DNA of 64,000 nt, taken from positions 1 through 64,000 of the forward strand of contig NZ_JACHOU010000007.1 in NCBI RefSeq assembly GCF_014206975.1, in the 5' to 3' direction. Origin of the DNA: Aminobacter aganoensis (GTDB lineage: Bacteria > Pseudomonadota > Alphaproteobacteria > Rhizobiales > Rhizobiaceae). Made by a program: the position numbers and the translations under genes. Of this stretch, positions 12,502 to 19,100 are shown piece after piece (within the stretch, counting starts at the first letter, position 1; every line of letters starts with the position of its first letter). A model generated the notes under the pieces. That model was not told the DNA's origin. It made no database searches and saw only the letters and a list, made by a program, of their open reading frames with translations.

Positions 12502-14079
12502 TTACGGCTTGGCAAGCCGGAAGTCCGCCGGCTCGGCGGGCGTGGCAAGCATGCTGGCCTTGAGGTCGGCGAGCGTGCCGACGCGATAGGCGGCCGGCTT
12601 GTAGACACCATACATGTCGACCATCACGGAGTCATTGTCGAGGATGGTCTGGACCTGCTTGTAGAGGTCGCAGCGCTTGGCGTCGTCGGCGGTGGCGAGA
12701 GCGGTGTCGAGCAGCTTGTCGACTTCCGGATTGGCATAGCCGGTTCGGTTGGTGCCGATGGCGTCCGACTTGTAGCCCTTGACCAGCATGATGCCGGCAT
12801 CCGGGAACTGGGCGAAGTCCTCGAGCAGCATCATCTGCGGGATCGAGTTCGGGTCCTTCAGGCTGGCGAGATAGTTCGGATAGGCAATCGGCTCGAGTTC
12901 GAGGTCGATGCCGATCTCGCGCAGGTTGGACTGGAACAGCGTCGCTTCCTGCTTCTGCAGCTCGAACACCGGCTGGAAGTTCATCTTGAGCTTCAGGCTG
13001 GACGCACCGGCCTCGGCGAGCATCGCCTTGGCAGCTTCGAGGTCGCGCTTGACCTCCGGCAGCTCGGGACGGCAGTCGAGACGCGCCGGCAGCGGGCCAT
13101 TGGCCACCTTGCCGTTGCCGCCGCGGACGCCACGCAGGCCGCCGGCATAGTCGTAGACCATGCGCAGTGCCTTGCGCACCTTGGGATCGGCGGTCGGGCC
13201 GACCTTGGTGTTGAAGACGACTTCGGTCTGGTAGCTGGTGTTGATCGGCACCACCTTCAGCGCCGGATCGGTGGCCATGGCGGCGGCATCGCGGTCGGCG
13301 AAGCCGAAGGCGACGTCGATGTTGCCGGCACGGAGCTCGTCGCGGCGCGTCGAGCTTTCGTCGATGCGGCGGAAGACGATGGATTCGGGACGACCTGCCT
13401 CTGCGGCCCAGTATCCCGGGAAGAGGTCGATGACCACGGCCTGCGACTGGTCGCCCAGCACGTAGGGGCCCGAGCCGGCATCATGCGCCTGCAGCCAGCC
13501 CTGGCCGTCGTCGCCGCCCTTGTTGGTTTCGACCAGCGCGGAATTGAGGATGTAGATCTTGCTCAGCGACGGCAGGAACAGCGTGTTGGGCTTGCTCAGG
13601 TTGATGGTGAGATGCGTGTCGTCGGTGACAGTGGTCGAGTCGTAGCCGTCGATCAGCGAGGCGACGCCGGCGCCAAGGCGCTTCAGGCGGTCGAGCGTAT
13701 AGGCGACATCCTTGGCGGTCAGTGCCGTGCCATCGTGGAACTTGACGTCGGGACGCAGCGTGAAGGTGATCGACTTGGCATCATCCGAATAGGCGTATTC
13801 GGTGGCCAGGCTGCCGACCAGCTTGGTGTCGTCATAGGTCACCAGCGTATCGTAGACGGCGCTGATGATGGTGTTGGTCTGGTTGTAGTCGGCGCGCAGC
13901 GGATCGAGCGTGTTGATCTGGCCGCCGAGGCCCACGATGATGGTGTGCTCGCGGTCGGCCGCCGAAGCCACCGAACCGCCGAAGCCGACGGCAACCGCAA
14001 GGGCAGCACCACCGACGGTCGCCAGAAACTGCCGCCGGCCATGCGACAGCGCCGAAAAGGCCGAGAAAAATGCATGCAT
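12502..14079 (-). CDS. Peptide/nickel-type ABC substrate-binding protein
   Basis: The 525-residue periplasmic protein of binding-protein family 5 captures the ligand for the transporter encoded downstream. The N-terminus has a twin-arginine-like signal (GRRQFLATVGG, then a hydrophobic stretch ending SVASA), so it may be exported folded by Tat. Family motifs include TFTLRPDVKFHDGTALTAKDV near residue 85. I placed the start at the ATG at 14079 because GGGAGCG sits 5 bp upstream; an ATG at 14094 would add five residues. It is the first gene of the leftward six-gene operon ending at 7647. Inverted TGTATCC/GGATACA half-sites lie in its promoter region. Confidence 0.9.
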   Translation of the reverse strand: MHAFFSAFSALSHGRRQFLATVGGAALAVAVGFGGSVASAADREHTIIVGLGGQINTLDPLRADYNQTNTIISAVYDTLVTYDDTKLVGSLATEYAYSDDAKSITFTLRPDVKFHDGTALTAKDVAYTLDRLKRLGAGVASLIDGYDSTTVTDDTHLTINLSKPNTLFLPSLSKIYILNSALVETNKGGDDGQGWLQAHDAGSGPYVLGDQSQAVVIDLFPGYWAAEAGRPESIVFRRIDESSTRRDELRAGNIDVAFGFADRDAAAMATDPALKVVPINTSYQTEVVFNTKVGPTADPKVRKALRMVYDYAGGLRGVRGGNGKVANGPLPARLDCRPELPEVKRDLEAAKAMLAEAGASSLKLKMNFQPVFELQKQEATLFQSNLREIGIDLELEPIAYPNYLASLKDPNSIPQMMLLEDFAQFPDAGIMLVKGYKSDAIGTNRTGYANPEVDKLLDTALATADDAKRCDLYKQVQTILDNDSVMVDMYGVYKPAAYRVGTLADLKASMLATPAEPADFRLAKP

Positions 14080-14563
14080 GATTGTCGCTCCCATATGCTG
14101 AATTGACTCTGCCTTTTCGCAAAGGCGCTCCCTATCTTTTTGTATCCGATTTTTTTCTCAATGGATACATAAATGTTGCCTGACGGATGCAAATCGCTCA
14201 CCCGCCGACCTGGCTGGATAATATTGTTGTAAATCAGTTAGATAATCGATCCCGATACCCAAGTTCATCGCCAAACGGCAAAAATTTTATGGCAGCGAAC
14301 ACGATCCAATGGCGCGACTGGTAGGCATTCTTGACGATTCCGGACGATCCAAAGAGTAGGCAATTGTCGCGCAGCGCCGGCGAAAATGTGCGCAATTTTT
14401 GGATACAAACTTTACACATGATCTGATACAATGATATCAGGATGGCACTGCAGCTCGACCATGCCCTGCAAATGGGCGTGGTCGCAGCCCAGCCAAGCGC
14501 CTCACTTCACCATGGGGCAAAGGCCGGGTCCGCAGCAAAGCCCGTTGTGCCCAGAGGAACCCG
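14080..14563. promoter_or_regulatory. Divergent control region between the binding protein and racemase genes
   Basis: This 484-bp A/T-richer region separates the leftward transporter operon from the rightward racemase gene. It holds a perfect 7-bp inverted repeat TGTATCC (14141-14147) and GGATACA (14163-14169) with half-site centres about two helical turns apart. It also holds TGGATACAA (14400-14408) and the palindromic CTGATA-N6-TATCAG (14423-14440), which contains TGATACAA. No gene-like frame is present. The repeats look like operators shared with other genes of this region. Confidence 0.55.
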
Positions 14564-15322
14564 ATGCATCGCCTGCCTCGCCTGCTCGTCATCAATCCAA
14601 ACACGTCCGCCGACGTCAGCAAGGTCATCGACGCGCTGGTGCGCGAGGAGACGGCGGGTGCCGCCAAGGTACAGACGGTGACCGCAGGCTTCGGCTTCAG
14701 CTACATCTCGACCCGTGTTGCGGTTTCGATCGCCGCGCACGCCGTGCTCGACGCCGCCGCCAAGGCGATGGCCGAAGGCGCCGAACCCGACGCGATCCTG
14801 CTTGCCTGTTTCGGCGACCCTGGCCGCGAGGCGCTTGCCGAGATGACCGGGCTGCCGGTCATCGGCTTTGCCGAAGCGGGCCTGCTGGCCGCGGCGGCCC
14901 TGCCGGGAACATCGCTGGTGTCGACCAATGGCAGCGTCTGGTGCGAAATGCTGGGCGAACTGGTGCTGAAGCTTGGCCTTGGCGACAAGGTTGCCGGCAT
15001 CCGCTCCATCGAAACGGTCGCTGACGACACGCAGGCCATTGCCGATTTCCTCACCCATGAAGCGACGGCCCTGGGCGCCGACCGTGTCGTGCTCGGGGGC
15101 GCCGGCCTGATCCCGGGCCTCCCCGGCATCGTCGCATCGTCACGCGTGCCGATCCTGGACCCGCATCGTGCTGCGATCGGCAAGGCACTGAACATGGCAG
15201 CGACGCCGCGGGCGAACCCGGCGCCCGGCCATCATCCCACCGAAACGCTCGGCCTGTCGCGCTTTCTTTCAGATGCCCTGAACAGGGGCGCCGCCATCGC
15301 CCCCTTGCGCCGCAGCGCCTGA
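14564..15322 (+). CDS. Asp/Glu/hydantoin racemase family protein lacking the second catalytic cysteine
   Basis: The 252-residue protein belongs to the Asp/Glu/hydantoin racemase superfamily, which includes allantoin racemase. Characteristic motifs are INPNTSADV (10-18) and ACFGDPG with the first catalytic Cys (Cys82). The second catalytic Cys, normally in a GCxG-type motif, is Gly179 here (VVLGGAGLIPG). Two-base racemisation would therefore need another residue, and the protein may catalyse a different isomerisation or lyase step. AGAGGAA upstream of the ATG supports the start. It stands alone on the plus strand, opposite the transporter operon, with the GntR gene next. Confidence 0.8.
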   Translation: MHRLPRLLVINPNTSADVSKVIDALVREETAGAAKVQTVTAGFGFSYISTRVAVSIAAHAVLDAAAKAMAEGAEPDAILLACFGDPGREALAEMTGLPVIGFAEAGLLAAAALPGTSLVSTNGSVWCEMLGELVLKLGLGDKVAGIRSIETVADDTQAIADFLTHEATALGADRVVLGGAGLIPGLPGIVASSRVPILDPHRAAIGKALNMAATPRANPAPGHHPTETLGLSRFLSDALNRGAAIAPLRRSA

Positions 15323-15667
15323 TCCATTTTCCGCGGCCGCGCCGACCGTTAGATCCATGCCCCGCCAAGCCGGGCGGGAGCGCATTTTCAAATCGTATTC
15401 AAAACACCTTACGATTGCGCGCAATGGATTTCGCTATTGTATTAGAAAACATGTGCTAGAGTGGCCGCAATGCAAACTGGCGCCACGCCGGCTTGCAGTG
15501 GAGGAGGCACGGCAGGCAGCGGCATGCCGGCTGCATCGCATGACACCGGCTAATACATAACGAACAACGAAGCAAGGCTCGCATTTTTCTTGTCTTCCGC
15601 CCGGTGGCGATGCATCTGAGACGTAGCATAGTTGCATGCTGCCCGTGCAAAACCGGCTGGTGAGGGA
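15323..15667. other. Gap between the racemase and GntR genes
   Basis: This 345-bp stretch has no gene. A weak hairpin, CCCGCC/GGCGGG (15361-15366/15373-15378), may end the racemase transcript. A perfect 12-bp palindrome, ATTGCGCGCAAT (15414-15425), and a degenerate TTGTATTAG (15437-15445) lie about 230 bp upstream of the GntR gene and could be operator sequence for autoregulation. Confidence 0.4.
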
Positions 15668-16378
15668 ATGGCTAAAGCTGCGAATACTGATTTCGACGAG
15701 AAAGCCGGATCGAAGATCGATGCGATCTACCAGGCGCTGTTCAGGGCCATTCTGGCACGCGAGCTGACGCCCGGCACAAAGCTCAGCGAAGAATCGATCG
15801 GCTCGCTGTTTTCGGTCAGCCGCACCATCGTGCGCGCGGCGCTCAACCGCCTGCATACCGAATCGCTCGTCGAGTTCCGGCAGAACCGAGGTGCCTTCGT
15901 CGCCAGCACGACGCCCGACGAGGCCCGCCAGGTGTTCGAGGCCCGCAATGCGATCGAACGCGAGATATTCTCAAAGCTCGCCACCGTCGTCACCGACAAG
16001 CAGATAGCCGCCCTGGAGCAGCATCTGCACCATGAGCACGCCATCCGCCACGCCGGCGACCACACCGCAGCCATCGTGGCGTCGGGGGAGTTCCACCTGC
16101 TCGCCGCGCACATGGCCGGCAACGAGGTGCTTGCCGGCTTCCTCAAGTCGCTGATTTCACGGACCTCGCTGATCCTGGCGCAGCACAGCACCCACCAGGA
16201 AACCGACTGCAGCGTCGACGAGCACGCCGCGATCCTGCAGGCGCTGCGAGCGCGCGACCCCAAGGCAAGCGCCGACGCGATCATCGAGCACCTGCAGCAG
16301 GTGTTCGAGCAGGCCAATATCGGCCAGACCAAGCGCACCAAGCGCAATCTCAGCGAGATCCTGTCGCGCTACGCCTGA
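15668..16378 (+). CDS. GntR-family regulator, FCD subfamily
   Basis: This 236-residue repressor-type protein has an N-terminal winged helix (about 12-75, with LSEESIGSLFSVSRTIVRAALNRL in two parts) and a C-terminal all-helical FCD ligand-binding domain (about 85-225). The FCD metal-site histidines appear in EFHLLAAHMAGN and VDEHAAILQAL. I chose the ATG at 15668 because GGTGAGGG is next to it; the spacing is tight, and an ATG at 15632 without a ribosome site is the alternative. It sits between the racemase and allantoinase genes and is the best candidate to bind the TGGATACAA-type sites scattered from 5 to 19 kb. That assignment is inference. Confidence 0.88.
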   Translation: MAKAANTDFDEKAGSKIDAIYQALFRAILARELTPGTKLSEESIGSLFSVSRTIVRAALNRLHTESLVEFRQNRGAFVASTTPDEARQVFEARNAIEREIFSKLATVVTDKQIAALEQHLHHEHAIRHAGDHTAAIVASGEFHLLAAHMAGNEVLAGFLKSLISRTSLILAQHSTHQETDCSVDEHAAILQALRARDPKASADAIIEHLQQVFEQANIGQTKRTKRNLSEILSRYA

Positions 16379-16445
16379 GGTCGAGGTCGGTGCGCCCTTC
16401 GAGGCCCGCTTCGCGAGCCCCTAAGGACGCAGTTGCAATCCGGCG

Positions 16446-17852
16446 CTATTCGGAAAAGCGCGCCTCGACCTGGATTTCGGCCAGGCGCTCGACCTCGCCA
16501 TAGGTGACAGCCAGTTCGGTCTCGCCGTCCGTCTCCAGCCGCGCTTCCAGCGACGACAGAAGCGACGCGGTGGTGTAGTTGCGGACCACGAAGATGGCGC
16601 CGAAGCCAAACTTTTCTTCATAGACGCCGAGCAGTTCCAGCAGCCGTCGTTGCTGGCCGGCGGTCATGACATCGAGGCTGACCGATTGGCTCTCGTCGGC
16701 GACGATCCTGGCCGCCTGGATGCGCGGGTCAAGCGGGGTATAGCCCTTCAGCACCTCGAACTTCTCGGCAGCGCTTGCCGCGCGGAACTGTGTCCGCAAG
16801 GCAAAGAACAGGCCATAGGCGCTGTCGTTCACCGGGCCCAGTTCACCGTCGAAGGCCCGCTCGGCAAGCAGGGCACCGTTGCGGAAGCAGCCTCCGAATT
16901 TTTCGACGAAACCGGCCCTGTCCATCTTCGACGGCACCACCGCGGGTCTGGCGTAGGGATGTTCCCTGGCCCAGTGATGCGCGATATCGATGCGCTTGGC
17001 GATCCACACCTTGTCGTGGCCCTGCACGTATTCGATGAAGCGCTTGAGGGCCGCGATGCGGCCGGCGCGGCCGACGAGGCGGCAATGCAGGCCGATGGAG
17101 AACATCTTGGGACGGCCGGCGGCACCCTCGGCATAGAGATAGTCGAAGGTGTCCTTGAGATAGGCGAAGAACTGGTCGCCCGAATTGAAGCCGTTGGGCG
17201 TGCCGAAGCGCATGTCGTTGGCTTCGAGCGTATAGGGGATGATCAGCTGCTCGCGGCCCTCGTGCTCGCGCCAGTAGGGCAGGTCGTCGTCATAGGTGTC
17301 GGAGACATAGGCGAAACCGCCTTCCTCGGAGACGAGATCGACGGTGTTGACCGAGCAACGGCCGGTGTACCAGCCGGTCGGGCGTTCGCCTGTCGCCAGG
17401 GTATGCAGGCGGATCGCCTCCTGGATCTGGACGCGCTCCTCGTCGGCCGGCATGTCCTTGTGCTCGACCCATTTGTAGCCGTGGCTGGCGATCTCCCAGT
17501 CGGCCTGCTGCATGGCGCGAAGCTGTTCGGGGGCGCGCATCAGCGCGGTCGCGACGCCATAGACCGTCACCGGCACGTCGAGGTCGGTGAACAGCCGATG
17601 CAGGCGCCAGAAGCCGGCGCGGGCGCCGTACTCGTAGACCGACTCCATGTTCCAGTGGCGCTGCCCCGGCCATTGCGCAGCACCGGGGATTTCCGACAGG
17701 AAGGCTTCGCTTGCGGCATCGCCGTGGAGGATGTTGTTTTCGCCGCCCTCCTCGTAGTTGAGCACGAACTGGACAGCGACATTTGCGCCGCCGGGCCAAT
17801 TGGCGTGGGGCGGATTGGCGCCGTAGCCGCGCATGTCCCTGGGATATCGCAT
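16446..17852 (-). CDS. puuE: PuuE-type allantoinase fused to a degenerate OHCU decarboxylase (UraD) domain
   Basis: The 468-residue protein joins a cofactor-independent allantoinase of the polysaccharide deacetylase fold (about 1-305; QFVLNYEEGGENN, EYGARAGFWRL, ASHGYKWVEH) to a C-terminal domain (about 310-468) resembling OHCU decarboxylase. PuuE opens allantoin to allantoate; UraD acts just before it in urate degradation. In the UraD-like part the usual HPDL motif with the catalytic His reads YTPLDP, so that half may be inactive or altered. The start at 17852 has GGAG seven bases upstream. A longer in-frame reading to 18527 only covers sequence antisense to or within the next gene and is rejected. 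A TGGATACAA site lies about 100 bp upstream. Confidence 0.85.
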   Translation of the reverse strand: MRYPRDMRGYGANPPHANWPGGANVAVQFVLNYEEGGENNILHGDAASEAFLSEIPGAAQWPGQRHWNMESVYEYGARAGFWRLHRLFTDLDVPVTVYGVATALMRAPEQLRAMQQADWEIASHGYKWVEHKDMPADEERVQIQEAIRLHTLATGERPTGWYTGRCSVNTVDLVSEEGGFAYVSDTYDDDLPYWREHEGREQLIIPYTLEANDMRFGTPNGFNSGDQFFAYLKDTFDYLYAEGAAGRPKMFSIGLHCRLVGRAGRIAALKRFIEYVQGHDKVWIAKRIDIAHHWAREHPYARPAVVPSKMDRAGFVEKFGGCFRNGALLAERAFDGELGPVNDSAYGLFFALRTQFRAASAAEKFEVLKGYTPLDPRIQAARIVADESQSVSLDVMTAGQQRRLLELLGVYEEKFGFGAIFVVRNYTTASLLSSLEARLETDGETELAVTYGEVERLAEIQVEARFSE

Positions 17853-17953
17853 GAGTGTCTCCTGAGCTTGGGGCTGCGCGGCTTCCCGTGCATGATTGAG
17901 TGTGGAGGCCTGGGCGCGGACAGCCCGACGCCTCAAGGGTGGGCCATAAAGAA

Positions 17954-17962
17954 TTGTATCCA
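17954..17962. promoter_or_regulatory. TTGTATCCA site upstream of the allantoinase gene
   Basis: An exact TGGATACAA 9-mer on the minus strand lies about 100 bp upstream of puuE, in the 127-bp gap after the second isomerase-like gene. It is a candidate operator half-site of the set shared by this region. Confidence 0.45.
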
Positions 17963-17979
17963 ATATGGACGCACTGACG

Positions 17980-18915
17980 TCATCGCGGCAGCAGCCTTTG
18001 CAGGGCCTGAGGCAATCGGGCGACGGGCGCAGCCTGGTCCCAAGGCTCGTCCTGCGCGCCGAATTTCGCCGCCATGGCCAGCACCACCGCGAATTCAGCC
18101 AGCGCGACCTCGGGCTGCACGCGCAGCCACTCCGCGTCGAACACCGGCATGGCGAACTGGCCGGAATGCATCTCGATCCAGACCTTCGCGTCGGGGATCT
18201 GCGGCATGATCGCGTCCCAGTCGACGAAACCCTCGCCAAGCGGCGCGAGGAAGCGGCGGATGCCGTTTTCCTGGAACCGAAGCACGGCGTCGTCAACATA
18301 GATCTGGGTGGCATGAGGCGCGATGCGCCTTGCCGCCGCGACCGGATCCTCGAGGCGGCACAGCACGTTGACCGGATCGAAGGCGACGCCAACCACGTCA
18401 GGCCCGACCTTTTCGACCAGGGCCGCGACCTCGGCAGTGGTGATCTCCTCATGGGTCTTGAGCAGAAGCTTCGAGCCGTTCCGGCGCAGCAGCGGCGCGC
18501 AACGCGCGAGCAGGTCAGAGACGCCATCGACCTGCGCCTGCCAGGAGACCGGCGCCTCGAAGCGGTCCTCGATCATGCCGATGATGAAGAACATGTCGTG
18601 GATGCCGATGCCGGCCGCCAGTTCGACCAACCGCCCGATGCCGGTCTCCAGGTCGCCGCCGCCAGCATCGACAATCGGCTGGCTGCGGGCCGGCAGCGCT
18701 GGATTGACGATGCCGAGCATCGACGAGATCTCGAGGCCGAGGCGATCAGCCTCGGCACGTGCAGCCGCCAGCTCCGCCGGATCGAGCGTCGGGCTGATGT
18801 CGAACAGCGAGTTGAACAGCAGCCCCTGGAGGCCCAGTTGCCTTGCGGCCTCCAGCGCCTGGAGCGCGGACAGCTTGCGGCCGTCCGGCAATGAACTCTT
18901 GATGATGCCGATCAT
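17980..18915 (-). CDS. Sugar phosphate isomerase/epimerase-like TIM-barrel protein (paralogue 2)
   Basis: The 311-residue protein is of the same TIM-barrel superfamily as the 7647-8735 product. Shared landmarks are the N-terminal DGRK, DISPTLD near residue 45, THEEIT (about 145) and FDPVNVLCR, against FDTANVLQR in the paralogue. The C-terminal WIEMHSGQF gives likely metal ligands. I placed the start at the ATG at 18915 (MIGIIKSSLPDG) because homology to the paralogue begins there. The upstream extension to 19056 is untypical and crosses repeat-like promoter sites. puuE follows 127 bp downstream on the same strand. Function unknown; it may handle a product of ureide breakdown such as a glyoxylate-derived hydroxy acid. 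Confidence 0.72.
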   Translation of the reverse strand: MIGIIKSSLPDGRKLSALQALEAARQLGLQGLLFNSLFDISPTLDPAELAAARAEADRLGLEISSMLGIVNPALPARSQPIVDAGGGDLETGIGRLVELAAGIGIHDMFFIIGMIEDRFEAPVSWQAQVDGVSDLLARCAPLLRRNGSKLLLKTHEEITTAEVAALVEKVGPDVVGVAFDPVNVLCRLEDPVAAARRIAPHATQIYVDDAVLRFQENGIRRFLAPLGEGFVDWDAIMPQIPDAKVWIEMHSGQFAMPVFDAEWLRVQPEVALAEFAVVLAMAAKFGAQDEPWDQAAPVARLPQALQRLLPR

Positions 18916-18997
18916 GGGGCAAACCTGCGACAGAGAACGGGCGCCGGCCACCACCCCGGCGCCGCACATTGACCGACGCGCCGGCAGGCCAGACACT

Positions 18998-19040
18998 TGG
19001 ATACTATCCTGTATCAAAAAATTCTTGTCAATGGATACAA
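18998..19040. promoter_or_regulatory. Cluster of GATAC-type sites between isomerase 2 and glcB
   Basis: Three sites lie within 43 bp: TTGGATAC (18998-19005) and TGTATCAA (19010-19017), which form GATAC-N6-GTATC, and an exact TGGATACAA (19032-19040). They sit in the divergent promoter region between the isomerase-like gene (left) and malate synthase G (right), where one regulator could control both. Confidence 0.5.
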
Positions 19041-19100
19041 TCACTGTCATCAGCATCGTACAGAATTGCCCGCGCCTCGCGCGTATCGAAGGAGCATCCC

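Noticed and set aside
11323-14106. A 927-codon plus-strand open frame opposite the ABC transporter genes
   Set aside because: It is antisense to the DppB-like permease and binding-protein genes, which have clear motifs. The translation is Gly/His/Arg/Asp-rich without family features, typical of antisense frames in GC-rich DNA.
17853-18527. N-terminal extension of the PuuE protein by 225 residues
   Set aside because: The extension reads through the second TIM-barrel gene in another frame and is Arg/Ser-rich. PuuE homology and a GGAG ribosome site begin at 17852.
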